A stretch of DNA of 46,562 nt from an uncultured bacterium (GTDB lineage Bacteria; Bacillota; Clostridia; Lachnospirales; Lachnospiraceae). Under the pieces are notes generated by a model. It made no database searches. It saw nothing but the letters and a program-made list of their open reading frames with translations, and had not been told where the DNA came from. Positions 25,928-34,305 of this stretch are shown here, piece by piece (within the stretch, counting starts at the first letter, position 1; each line of letters opens with the position of its first letter). The stretch covers positions 1 through 46,562 of the forward strand of contig CANSLJ010000030.1 in NCBI GenBank assembly GCA_947647735.1, written 5' to 3'. Made by a program: the position numbers and the translations under genes.

Positions 25928-27100
25928 ATGAAATATGTAAAAAAGGTGCTGGGTGAGGATCTTCGTCAATACACGATGGTAGTGGCACTGGTGGCACTTA
26001 TCTTAATATTTAATATAGCGTCGGGAGGGAAGATGATCACTTCCTCCAATTTTCAAAATTTAATAGCGGGAAATGCCTACGTATTGGTATTGGCTTTGGG
26101 AATGCTGATGGTGATCGTGATCGGTCAGATCGATCTGTCGGTGGGATCGGTTGCAGGATTTGCTTCCATGGTGATGGCGATAACCGCCCGTCAGTTTAAT
26201 CTTCCGTGGTATGTTGCAATTCTGGTCGCATTGGCGATCGGTATGGCGGCCGGGGCATGGCAGGGATTTTTCCTCTCCAGGCTCGGCATTCCGGGATTCA
26301 TCACAACCCTTGGCGGTATGATGATCTTCAGAGGCGGTGTTATTTGGATATCAAACTCAATTTCAGTTCCTGTTCCCTCAGAGCTGAAATGGTTTGGTGC
26401 CGGTTATCTTCCTGAATGGGGACCTGCGTTCACTGGAATGAACAACTCAACGTTATTGCTTGGCATCATTGCGATTGCTGTATTTGCTGTACTCCAGGTG
26501 AAGAAGTATAACCATTCAGGGGATGTTACCGGAGTGAAGGAGGAACTTTGGCCGACGGCGATCCGCATCGGGATCGTGGCGGTCGTGATAGGGTATCTGA
26601 CATGGCTCTTCGGAAGCGGCAGGGTAGGTACAAGTTTTCCGATACCGGGATTGATCCTTGTGGTACTTATCATCGTGTATTACCTGATCACAGAGAGAAC
26701 ATCCTACGGGCGCCATGTCTATGCGGTGGGCGGAAACAAGTCGGCGGCAGAGCTCTCAGGCGTCAATGTAAAGAGAACTTATTTCCTCACAATGCTCAAC
26801 ATGTCCGTTCTGGCAGCGGTAGCAGGCATACTGTTTGTGGGACGTTCCACGGCGGCAGGCCCTGCGGACGGAACTTCCTGGGAGATGGACGCCATCGCTT
26901 CCGTATTCATCGGCGGCGCTTCCGTATCGGGCGGCGTGGGAACCGTCATCGCAACGATGGTGGGCGGCCTGGTGATGGCAGTTTTAAACAACGGACTGAT
27001 GCTCATGGGCGTCGGAGCAGATAAAACACAGGTTATAAAGGGCTTTGTGCTTCTCGCAGCGGTAGCCTTTGATGTTTATAACAAGAAAAACAGAAAGTAA
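25928..27100 (+). CDS. mmsB: Multiple-sugar ABC transporter permease, MmsB/GguB type
   Basis: A 390-residue CUT2-family permease with about ten membrane helices. Characteristic stretches are GMLMVIVIGQIDLSVGSVAG, PGFITTLGGMMIFRGGVIW and YAVGGNKSAAELSGVN. The length and an insertion in the middle (about residues 190-225) fit the GguB/MmsB branch better than RbsC (about 320). It follows the ATPase by 12 bases with a GGAGA ribosome site. Confidence 0.95.
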   Translation: MKYVKKVLGEDLRQYTMVVALVALILIFNIASGGKMITSSNFQNLIAGNAYVLVLALGMLMVIVIGQIDLSVGSVAGFASMVMAITARQFNLPWYVAILVALAIGMAAGAWQGFFLSRLGIPGFITTLGGMMIFRGGVIWISNSISVPVPSELKWFGAGYLPEWGPAFTGMNNSTLLLGIIAIAVFAVLQVKKYNHSGDVTGVKEELWPTAIRIGIVAVVIGYLTWLFGSGRVGTSFPIPGLILVVLIIVYYLITERTSYGRHVYAVGGNKSAAELSGVNVKRTYFLTMLNMSVLAAVAGILFVGRSTAAGPADGTSWEMDAIASVFIGGASVSGGVGTVIATMVGGLVMAVLNNGLMLMGVGADKTQVIKGFVLLAAVAFDVYNKKNRK

Positions 27101-27140
27101 GATTCTAAAGTTCAAAAACAAGAAAGAGGAGGAATGAACT

Positions 27141-28313
27141 ATGAAAGCGAAAAAAGTATCAGCATTGTTACTGTCAGCAGCTCTCGCGGTATCCGTACTG
27201 GCAGGCTGCGGCGGAGGCAGAGGAACAGAGGAGGCGGCAGCGCCCGCGGCGGACAGCACTGAGGCGGCAGATGCAGCGGACACTGCTGAGGCAGCACCGG
27301 TGGAGGATGCGGCTGAGGAGAGCGCGGAAGCTCCTGCGGCAGGCGGCGGTGTGATCGGTGTGGCACTGCCCTGGCTTGGAACACAGAACTGGGCAGAGGC
27401 GGAAGTGATGTTCAAAGAACAGCTTGAGGCTGCAGGTTATGAGCCCATCATTCAGGCTGCCGACCAGAAGGTTCCGCAGCAGCAGCAGCAGATCGAGTCC
27501 ATGATCGAGAACGGCGCAAAGGTGATCGTAGTAGGTCCTGTCGACGGTTCTCAGCTTGGCTCCGTATTGGAGAAGGCAAAAGATGCCGGCGTATATGTGA
27601 TCGGGTATGACAGGCTTCTGGAAAATACCACAGGCGTTGACGGCGTGGTACAGTTCGGCAGCGTAAAAACAGGCGAACTGCAGGCAGAAGCACTCTTACA
27701 GGGATTAAAGGACTTAAAGGGCGAGGCTCCCTACAATATCGAACTGTTCGGCGGCGGCCCGGCTGATCCCAATGCACCGAACTTCTTCACAGGCGCTATG
27801 TCAGTGCTCCAGCCGCTGATCGATGACGGTACACTGGTCGTTGTATCAGGACAGACAGATTTCACACAGTGTGCGACAGTTGACTGGGATAACGCGAAAG
27901 CACAGTCCCGTATGGATGCCATTCTTGCAGGCAACTATTCAGATATTGAGATCGACGGCGTTCTCTCACCGAATGACGGCATTGCCCGTGCGATCATCAC
28001 TTCCTGTGAAAATGCAGGACAGCCGATCCCTGTAGTATCCGGCCTGGATGCGGAGAACGAGTCGGTTGAATGGGTATGGTCCGGCAGACAGTACTCCACA
28101 GTTGCAAAGCCTACCAATGCGCTTGTTGCGGAAACAGTTTCCATTATCGACAGCATTTTGAGCGGTAATGGCATGCCGGCAACAGATGTGACGGCAAACA
28201 ACGGCGTGATCGATGTTCCTGTCTATGAACTGCCTCCTGTTGTTGTCACAAAGGATAATGCCAAGGAAGTATTTGCAGACGATCCGGACAGACTGGCGCT
28301 GCTGAAAGATTGA
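27141..28313 (+). CDS. chvE: Sugar-binding lipoprotein, ChvE type
   Basis: A 390-residue lipoprotein: signal peptide with lipobox LAGC (Cys about 23), an Ala/Glu/Asp-rich linker (about 25-68) and a type I sugar-binding domain (GVIGVALPWLGTQNW, IENGAKVIVVGPVDG, GYDRLLENT, SPNDGIARAIITSCENAG, VVSGLDAENESV). The ChvE branch binds several aldoses including galactose, arabinose and xylose. It completes the importer with MmsA and MmsB; the actual sugar cannot be read from the sequence. Confidence 0.95.
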   Translation: MKAKKVSALLLSAALAVSVLAGCGGGRGTEEAAAPAADSTEAADAADTAEAAPVEDAAEESAEAPAAGGGVIGVALPWLGTQNWAEAEVMFKEQLEAAGYEPIIQAADQKVPQQQQQIESMIENGAKVIVVGPVDGSQLGSVLEKAKDAGVYVIGYDRLLENTTGVDGVVQFGSVKTGELQAEALLQGLKDLKGEAPYNIELFGGGPADPNAPNFFTGAMSVLQPLIDDGTLVVVSGQTDFTQCATVDWDNAKAQSRMDAILAGNYSDIEIDGVLSPNDGIARAIITSCENAGQPIPVVSGLDAENESVEWVWSGRQYSTVAKPTNALVAETVSIIDSILSGNGMPATDVTANNGVIDVPVYELPPVVVTKDNAKEVFADDPDRLALLKD

Positions 28314-28381
28314 TCATCTTGTTTATTCATGCAGGCAGTGAGGAAAGCAACGTGCCTGCGATAGTGAAAAAGATAGGAAAA

Positions 28382-28442
28382 GCATTCAGGTGAATGCCGA
28401 TAAGATCGAATACCCTGCTGACTGAGGCAGGGTATTCGGTCT
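28382..28442 (+). terminator. Tandem hairpins after chvE
   Basis: GCATTC/GAATGC (28382-28397) is followed by a perfect 12-bp stem CGAATACCCTGC/GCAGGGTATTCG (28407-28438). The downstream T content is low (gtctattgt), so termination may be partial or the stems may protect the 3' end. A separate 15-bp palindrome GCATGTAGTACATGC lies at 28475-28489. Confidence 0.55.
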
Positions 28443-28588
28443 ATTGTATGTTAACGCATGTAATATGCAGTAGTGCATGTAGTACATGCTGTTATGTGAA
28501 ATATATGCTATTATAGGAAAAAGCTGCTGTTGTGTGAACCAGCATGGTGAAGAAATGGAATGAGATGAGGGGGATAGGAGGGACGGAA

Positions 28589-29404
28589 ATGCAAAACACC
28601 GGAAACTGTAAGTTGATCTGTATCGACATTGACGGGACGCTTTTGAACGATGCAAAGGAAGTACTGCCGGAAGTGAAAAGGGCGGTGGGAGAGCAGTACA
28701 AAAAAGGCAGAAAGATCGCGCTTGTCTCCGGGAGAATGCCCTGCGGGGTATCGCTGGTGGAGAAAGAGCTTGGAATAGACTGCATAAAAATATGTAATGC
28801 AGGAACATATATTTTGATGGACGGGGAATGTGTGAAAGAGGAAGTGATGCCGGTCAGTGTCATGAGGCGGCTTTACGAAGAGACTGCCGTGAAGCATCAG
28901 GTTCCACTGTGGATCTTTCAGGGACTTCAGTGGTATGTGGATAGGATAGACAGTTTTGTGGAAAAGGAAATGGAGATCATAAAACAGGCACCCGGTGTGA
29001 CAGATATATACGGGCTGGCTGAAAGCTGGGATAAAAACGGGATAAGACCCAACAAATTTCTGATAGCGGCGGATGAAGAAAAGATAAGTGAGATTCAGGC
29101 GGAGCTGGAGAAGTGGGAGGGCAGGGGGTTTGATGTCGCCAGATCCAGCGAAAACTATCTGGAAATATTTCCGGAAAATGTGGATAAAGGAAAAGCTGTT
29201 CTATCTCTATGCGATATCTTAAATATCAGCAGCAGGGACATGGCGGCGATAGGAGATCAGGAACTGGATATTCCAATGATTGAGGCGGCAGGCATCGGCA
29301 TTGCGATGGGAAATGCCATACCGGAACTGAAGGCAAAAGCCGATTTTGTGACGCTGACAAATAGTGAGGCGGGGACAGCCTATGCGTTGGAGCATTATTT
29401 ATGA
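28589..29404 (+). CDS. Cof-type HAD-superfamily phosphatase
   Basis: A 271-residue HAD hydrolase of the Cof/YidA (type IIB) class: motif I CIDIDGTLLND, motif II LVSGR, a cap domain in the middle, motif III Lys near NVDKGKAV and motif IV IGDQELDIPMIEAAGIGIAMGNA. It removes phosphate from sugar phosphates or cofactors; the substrate is unknown. ATG 28589 is chosen for its AGGAGGGA site; the longer frame starts at 28544. Confidence 0.93.
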   Translation: MQNTGNCKLICIDIDGTLLNDAKEVLPEVKRAVGEQYKKGRKIALVSGRMPCGVSLVEKELGIDCIKICNAGTYILMDGECVKEEVMPVSVMRRLYEETAVKHQVPLWIFQGLQWYVDRIDSFVEKEMEIIKQAPGVTDIYGLAESWDKNGIRPNKFLIAADEEKISEIQAELEKWEGRGFDVARSSENYLEIFPENVDKGKAVLSLCDILNISSRDMAAIGDQELDIPMIEAAGIGIAMGNAIPELKAKADFVTLTNSEAGTAYALEHYL

Positions 29405-29442
29405 GAGACATGATTTTTTGATGAGTTTTTTGAAATTTTTTG

Positions 29443-29471
29443 TTTACATTTCCCTCAGTTTATGCTATATT
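29443..29471 (+). promoter_or_regulatory. Promoter of rpsO
   Basis: TTTACA (29443-29448) and TATATT (29466-29471) are separated by 17 bases, about 90 bases before the rpsO start. Confidence 0.7.
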
Positions 29472-29477
29472 AGGACG

Positions 29478-29562
29478 GTATGAGTTCAGCCGATACTCAG
29501 GGTTAGGAAACTCCGACCTGCTCTTGGTATCCGGCGGTTGTAAAAGAAGGAGGAAGAAAGAA
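29478..29562 (+). promoter_or_regulatory. rpsO leader (S15 autoregulation candidate)
   Basis: The untranslated leader contains GTATGAGTTCAGCCGATAC (hairpin arms GTAT/ATAC) and a second fold around CAGGGTTAGGAAACTCCGACCTG reported here only by its arms CAGG and CCTG (about 29499-29521). Structured leaders in this position bind S15 and repress translation in several phyla; this one is inferred from position and folding. Confidence 0.45.
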
Positions 29563-29829
29563 ATGATTTCTAAGGAAAAGAAAGCAGCGATCATCAAAGA
29601 GTATGAGAGAACACCTGGTGATACAGGTTCACCGGAGGTACAGATCGCGATCCTGACAGCAAGGATTCAGGAGTTGACAGAGCATCTGAAGGAGAATAAG
29701 AAAGACCATCATTCCCGTCGCGGTATGTATATGATGATCGGTCAGAGACGTGGACTGCTGGATTATTTAAAGAAGAAAGATATTGAAAGATATCGTTCCT
29801 TAATTGAAAGACTTGGTATCAGAAAGTAA
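29563..29829 (+). CDS. rpsO: 30S ribosomal protein S15
   Basis: An 88-residue S15 with the full family pattern: [33 protein letters not shown] and [14 protein letters not shown]. It binds 16S rRNA helices 20-22 early in 30S assembly. ATG 29563 has AAGGAGGAAGAAAG upstream; the longer frame runs into the leader. rpsO-pnp order is conserved in bacteria. Confidence 0.98.
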   Translation: MISKEKKAAIIKEYERTPGDTGSPEVQIAILTARIQELTEHLKENKKDHHSRRGMYMMIGQRRGLLDYLKKKDIERYRSLIERLGIRK

Positions 29830-30140
29830 AAGGTAGGACGTAATGGGGAGGCGGAACCGGAGACTTTGTTTTTGGTGACGCCTTTTCCCGGCTTTACCGG
29901 AAAGAACCGCAGGAGAGCGGAAAGTTCCGGTTTTGCAGGATTTATTTGCAGCATTTTGTCAGGTGGAGGATCAGTTCCGAGACCACAGAAAATGGTATTT
30001 TCTAAAAAGCGGCATTTTAGTATTGTTCGGAAAATGGCATTTTCTGTAGTTTCGGCCTCTTCTGCCTGATGGATATTTTATCATGATAAATTGTGATAGT
30101 GATTTATCATCAGGAAAAAGAAAAGGAGAAGAGAAGAATT
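29830..30140 (+). other. Long structured rpsO-pnp spacer / pnp leader
   Basis: The 311-base gap has no gene. Its main feature is a long hairpin (29977-30055): CCGAGAC and ACAGAAAATG on the left pair with CATTTTCTGT and GTTTCGG on the right. Inside it each arm can also fold on itself (GAAAATGGTATTTTC; GAAAATGGCATTTTC), allowing alternative structures. A perfect palindrome TTTATCATGATAAA (30077-30090) and CCTGATG/CATCAGG arms lie just before the pnp start. In E. coli the pnp leader hairpin is cut by RNase III and mediates autocontrol; a similar role is likely. Confidence 0.55.
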
Positions 30141-32231
30141 ATGTACAAGACTTACACATTGGAACTTGCCGGTCGTACTTTGAAAGTAGATATCGGCAGA
30201 GTAGGCAAACAGGCAAACGGCTGTGCATTTATGCAGTACGGCGAGACGACGGTGCTCTCCACGGCGACAGCTTCCGAGAAACCCAGGGATGGTATCGACT
30301 TTTTCCCCTGCAGCGTGGAATACGAGGAGAAATTCTATTCTGTAGGCAAGATTCCCGGCGGTTTCAACAAGAGAGAGGGTAAGGCGTCTGAGAACGCAGT
30401 GCTGACAAGCCGTGTGATCGACAGGCCGATGCGTCCTCTGTTTCCGAAGGATTACAGAAACGATGTGACATTAAACAATATGGTAATGTCAGTGGATCCC
30501 GCATGCCGTCCGGAACTGGTGGCAATGCTGGGCACTTCCATTGCGACCTGCATTTCCGATATCCCGTTTGCAGGTCCCTGTGCGATGACACAGATCGGTA
30601 TGGTGGACGGGGAACTGCTGGTAAACCCGGGACAGGAACAGTGGGATCACGGCGATCTGAAGCTGACCGTTGCTTCCACAGCGGAGAAAGTGATCATGAT
30701 CGAAGCCGGCGCGAACGAGATTCCGGAAGATACGATGCTTTCCGCTATCTACAAAGCGCATGAGATCAACCAGACGATCATCGAGTTTATCAATAAGATC
30801 GTGGCAGAGTGCGGCAGGCCGAAACATGAGTATGTGAGCTGCGCGGTTCCGGAGGAACTGTTTGAGGAGATCAAGAAGATCGTACCGCCTGAGGAGATGG
30901 AAACGGCTGTCTTCACAGACGAGAAGCAGGTACGTGAAGAAAATATCAGAAATATCACAGCAAGGCTGGAGGAGGCATTTGCCGAGAAGGAAGAGTGGCT
31001 TTCCGTTCTGGGCGAAGCTGTTTACCAGTACCAGAAAAAGACTGTCCGCAAGATGATCCTGAAAGACCACAAGCGTCCTGACGGACGGCAGTTAAACCAG
31101 ATCCGTCCGCTGGCGGCAGAGGTTGATATCATCCCCAGAGTGCATGGTTCCGCTATGTTCACCCGCGGACAGACACAGATCTGCAACGTGACCACGCTGG
31201 CTCCTCTGTCCGAAGCACAGAAAGTGGACGGGCTGGATGTGAACATCACAGAAAAGAGATATATGCATCATTATAACTTCCCCTCCTACTCCGTTGGTGA
31301 GACCAAGGTGAGCAGAGGACCGGGAAGAAGGGAGATCGGACACGGCGCACTGGCTGAGAGAGCACTTCTGCCGGTACTGCCTTCCATCGATGAGTTCCCC
31401 TATGCGATCCGTACCGTATCGGAGACTTTTGAATCCAACGGATCTACTTCCATGGCTTCCACCTGTGCATCCTGCATGTCACTGATGGCGGCGGGCGTAC
31501 CCATCAAGAAGATGGTGGCAGGTATTTCCTGTGGTCTGGTGACAGGCGATACGGATGATGATTTTGTACTGCTGACCGATATCCAGGGGCTGGAGGATTT
31601 CTTCGGCGATATGGACTTTAAGGTGACAGGTACAACAGAGGGTATCACAGCGATCCAGATGGATATCAAGATCCACGGCCTGACACGTCCTATCGTGGAG
31701 GGTGCTATCGCACAGTGCCGTGAGGCGAGAATGTTTATCATGGATACCTGTATGAAGCCCGCTATTTCCGCTCCGAGACCGGAGGTCGGCCCTTATGCGC
31801 CGAAGATCATTTCCCTGCAGATCGATCCGGAGAAGATCGGTGATGTGGTTGGACAGCGCGGCAAGACGATCAATGAGATCATTGCCCGCACAGGCGTGAA
31901 GATCGATATCACGGATGACGGTCAGGTTTCCGTATGCGGTACCGACCAGGCGATGATGGACAAGGCTGTGGAGATGATCAAGACCATCGTGACTGACTTT
32001 GAGGCCGGACAGGTATTCAAAGGAAAAGTAGTGAGCATCAAGGAGTTCGGCGCATTCATCGAGTTCGCACCGGGCAAGGAAGGCATGGTTCATATCTCCA
32101 AGATCGCGAAGGAGCGGATCAACCGTGTGGAAGATGTGCTGACACTGGGCGATGTGGTGACGGTTGTCTGCCTTGGGAAAGATAAGATGGGTAGGATCAG
32201 TTTTTCTATGAAGGATGTGGCGCAGCAGTAA
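30141..32231 (+). CDS. pnp: Polyribonucleotide nucleotidyltransferase (PNPase)
   Basis: A 696-residue PNPase: two RNase PH domains with an all-helical linker, a KH domain (about 545-610, KIGDVVGQRGKTINEI-like) and an S1 domain (about 615-690, GKVVSIKEFGAFIEF). It degrades RNA 3' to 5' with phosphate. ATG 30141 with AAGGAGAAGAG upstream gives the normal N-terminus; the longer frame starts at 30093 inside the leader palindrome. Confidence 0.97.
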   Translation: MYKTYTLELAGRTLKVDIGRVGKQANGCAFMQYGETTVLSTATASEKPRDGIDFFPCSVEYEEKFYSVGKIPGGFNKREGKASENAVLTSRVIDRPMRPLFPKDYRNDVTLNNMVMSVDPACRPELVAMLGTSIATCISDIPFAGPCAMTQIGMVDGELLVNPGQEQWDHGDLKLTVASTAEKVIMIEAGANEIPEDTMLSAIYKAHEINQTIIEFINKIVAECGRPKHEYVSCAVPEELFEEIKKIVPPEEMETAVFTDEKQVREENIRNITARLEEAFAEKEEWLSVLGEAVYQYQKKTVRKMILKDHKRPDGRQLNQIRPLAAEVDIIPRVHGSAMFTRGQTQICNVTTLAPLSEAQKVDGLDVNITEKRYMHHYNFPSYSVGETKVSRGPGRREIGHGALAERALLPVLPSIDEFPYAIRTVSETFESNGSTSMASTCASCMSLMAAGVPIKKMVAGISCGLVTGDTDDDFVLLTDIQGLEDFFGDMDFKVTGTTEGITAIQMDIKIHGLTRPIVEGAIAQCREARMFIMDTCMKPAISAPRPEVGPYAPKIISLQIDPEKIGDVVGQRGKTINEIIARTGVKIDITDDGQVSVCGTDQAMMDKAVEMIKTIVTDFEAGQVFKGKVVSIKEFGAFIEFAPGKEGMVHISKIAKERINRVEDVLTLGDVVTVVCLGKDKMGRISFSMKDVAQQ

Positions 32232-32270
32232 GGGTGTGTGCCGATAGATTGTATGCCGATAGGTTGTGAG

Positions 32271-32407
32271 GCCGTCCGGGGTAATATATCCCGTTCAAGA
32301 CGCGCTCTCGCTTGGAGAAAAACGCAGCGGACACTAAGCTCGAAAATACCTCGCTAAGTGCCGGCGTTTTTCTACAGTCTTTCACGGGATATATTGCCCC
32401 GGACGGC
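32271..32407. repeat. 137-bp cruciform-like inverted repeat element
   Basis: The 24-base ends (32271-32294 and 32384-32407) are inverted copies with one mismatch; they start GCCGTCCGGGG. Inside, AAGAC (32297-32301) pairs with GTCTT (32377-32381), and AGAAAAACGC pairs with GCGTTTTTCT, then CACT and AGC blocks continue towards the centre, so nearly the whole element folds into one hairpin. No ORF lies inside and no clear target duplication flanks it. It may be a dispersed repeat of this lineage. Confidence 0.65.
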
Positions 32408-32443
32408 AAGCCAAAGCTGTCTATAATAGAATATAACAAAACG

Positions 32444-32472
32444 GGCGGTTATCGATAGATAGCCGCCTTTTG
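32444..32472 (+). terminator. Intrinsic terminator downstream of pnp
   Basis: GGCGGTTATC (32444-32453) pairs with GATAGCCGCC (32458-32467), followed by TTTTGT. It separates pnp from the convergent degV gene. Confidence 0.7.
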
Positions 32473-32501
32473 TAATGATAGATTTTATTTATAGATGTCT
32501 A

Positions 32502-33323
32502 TTATTCTGCCCATTCTATCGCGACTCCGGTGGTGTTGGGGCCGACGTGGGAGGAGACGATGAGGTTTAGTCTGGCGTCGCAGGTGCCGGGGATGTAGGA
32601 TCTGCATTTTTCGAACATCTCATCATTTCCCACATAGATGTTGCCGATGCGGGCGGCTTTTCTGCTTTCTGTGATGGTCTGGATATTGCGCAGCGCCGTG
32701 TTGAGGCCTCTTGTTTTTTTGTATAGTTCAATGCGTCCTTCGCGTATGGTGAGGATCGGTTTGATATCCAGAATATCTCCGATCTTTCCGACAGCAGGAG
32801 AAACCCGGCCGCCCTGTACGAGGTATTTGAAATCATCCACGATAAAGTAGATGTCCAGCAGTTTTAAACGTCTTTCCATCTCTGAGGCAGTCTCTTCCAG
32901 AGATTTCCCCTGCTTTTTCATTTCGATGGCATCTGCGCAGAGAATGCCTGAACCAAGAGTGGCGCTGAGAGAATCGATAATCCTGATGTCAGATTCCGGA
33001 TAAAGTTCACTTAATTCTTTTGCTGTGGCGCAGATCGTATTGTAGGAACCGCTGAGCCCGGAGGATACAGCGATACACAGGATGTCCATGCCGTCCTTTA
33101 AAACTTTTTCAAAACGATTGCGGACCAGGTCGGGATTGACGCCGGAGGTATAGGCTCTCTGGCTGCTGAGCCTTTCAAAAAAAGCCTTCCGGGAGAGTAC
33201 CAGTTCATCGCCGTAAACGGTTTCCGGTTCGAAATAGTAGTATTGCGACAACATAACGACATCTGTGTCATATGGCTTCGGTACATCAACATCTCCGTCT
33301 GTAAAAATAATAAAATCTTTCAT
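32502..33323 (-). CDS. DegV family fatty-acid-binding protein
   Basis: A 273-residue DegV protein. Typical are IIFTDGDVDVP at the start, the AYTSGVNPD segment, ILCIAVSSGLSGSYNTI and a central VDDFKYLVQGGRVS. DegV/FakB proteins bind a fatty acid and present it to the FakA kinase; FakA is not in this window. The DGDVDVP segment replaces the more common DS-x-x-D form. The upstream gap carries TATACT at 33398-33403 (minus strand) as a likely -10. Confidence 0.93.
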   Translation of the reverse strand: MKDFIIFTDGDVDVPKPYDTDVVMLSQYYYFEPETVYGDELVLSRKAFFERLSSQRAYTSGVNPDLVRNRFEKVLKDGMDILCIAVSSGLSGSYNTICATAKELSELYPESDIRIIDSLSATLGSGILCADAIEMKKQGKSLEETASEMERRLKLLDIYFIVDDFKYLVQGGRVSPAVGKIGDILDIKPILTIREGRIELYKKTRGLNTALRNIQTITESRKAARIGNIYVGNDEMFEKCRSYIPGTCDARLNLIVSSHVGPNTTGVAIEWAE

Positions 33324-33512
33324 GTCATAAATCCTCTCTGCATTACCTGATCTAGTTTAGAGATGCATCTGTACAGGCTGTGAAGCATCCACAAGTCAGT
33401 ATAACACTTTTGGGAAAAATTTGCATGGAATTTAGGCAGTTTTAAGAAAAATATAAGGAACCCCAAAGAAATGATAAATCGGCGGAGGTTTTGAAAACGC
33501 GGTTTTTAGTCC

Positions 33513-33541
33513 TTGACTAAAATTGCTAGATAATTTAAAAT
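33513..33541 (+). promoter_or_regulatory. Promoter of the PRTase-like gene
   Basis: TTGACT (33513-33518) and TAAAAT (33536-33541) are 17 bases apart. The longest frame of the gene (from 33523) would begin between the two boxes, which supports ATG 33583 as the start. Confidence 0.65.
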
Positions 33542-33582
33542 ATAAACAAGATATTGTCAAACAACTTTGGAGGAGGTATGGT

Positions 33583-34227
33583 ATGCAGGACATCATTAAA
33601 ATTGAATCGAAACATCATCCGAAAGTGGCTTTAAGGGTAATGCCCGGGCATTTTGCAACGCCCAACTCCCATGTAAACTATTATCTGGACATGACGGCTT
33701 TGAAGGCGAGGCAGAGTGAGGCTTCTGCGGCAGCCGCAGAGTTGAGCAAGCAGATCGCGGCGACGACGGTTGTGGATACGATCGTCTGTGTGGACGGCTG
33801 TGAGATCGTCGGTTCCTATCTGGCGGAGGAGCTGACAAGGGCGGGAATCTACTCTATGAATTCCCATAAAACGATGTACATCATTACGCCGGAGTACGGT
33901 ACTTCCGGGCAGATGGTATTCAGGGAGAACTTAAAACCTATGGTAAAGGGGAAGAATGTCCTGCTTCTGCTGGCATCTGTGACCACCGGCCAGACTATTG
34001 TCAGAGCAGTGCGGGCGCTGGGATATTACGGCGCGACGATCAGCGGGATCAGCGCTATTTTCAGTGCGGCGAACAGCGTGATGGGGATTCCTATCAATTC
34101 CCTCTTTACGATAGCGGATGTGCCGGATTACAGGACATATGATCCCGAGGGATGCCCGATGTGTAAGGAGAAGAAGGCGATCGATGCTTTCGCGAACGCA
34201 TTCGGGTATTCGCTGATCCAGGGATAG
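33583..34227 (+). CDS. Phosphoribosyltransferase-like protein
   Basis: A 214-residue protein with a type I PRTase-like core: TIVCVDGCEIVGSYLAEELT, the GKNVLLLLASVTTGQTIVRAVRAL region in place of the PRPP loop, and a C-terminal CPMC motif. The PRPP signature is present in altered form (LLASVTTGQT), so activity is uncertain; it may bind rather than convert. Similar genes are annotated as orotate PRTase-related. Start chosen from GGAGGAGG and the promoter position. It stands alone between two convergent or divergent genes. Confidence 0.75.
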   Translation: MQDIIKIESKHHPKVALRVMPGHFATPNSHVNYYLDMTALKARQSEASAAAAELSKQIAATTVVDTIVCVDGCEIVGSYLAEELTRAGIYSMNSHKTMYIITPEYGTSGQMVFRENLKPMVKGKNVLLLLASVTTGQTIVRAVRALGYYGATISGISAIFSAANSVMGIPINSLFTIADVPDYRTYDPEGCPMCKEKKAIDAFANAFGYSLIQG

Positions 34228-34258
34228 AGAAGGCGGGGAAGAGAGATAGAAGAGGAAT

Positions 34259-34290
34259 AAAAAAGGCTGCCGGGGAGGCAGCCTTTTTGT
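34259..34290. terminator. Bidirectional terminator
   Basis: GGCTGCC (34265-34271) and GGCAGCC (34277-34283) are flanked by AAAAAA on the left and TTTTT on the right, serving the convergent PRTase-like and kinase genes. Confidence 0.85.
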
Positions 34291-34305
34291 GGCATAAGCA
34301 TAGTA

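Noticed and set aside
28441-28500. Repeated GCATG/TACATGC words considered as a CRISPR or iteron array
   Set aside because: There are only two or three short words with no regular spacing; a single 15-bp palindrome explains them.
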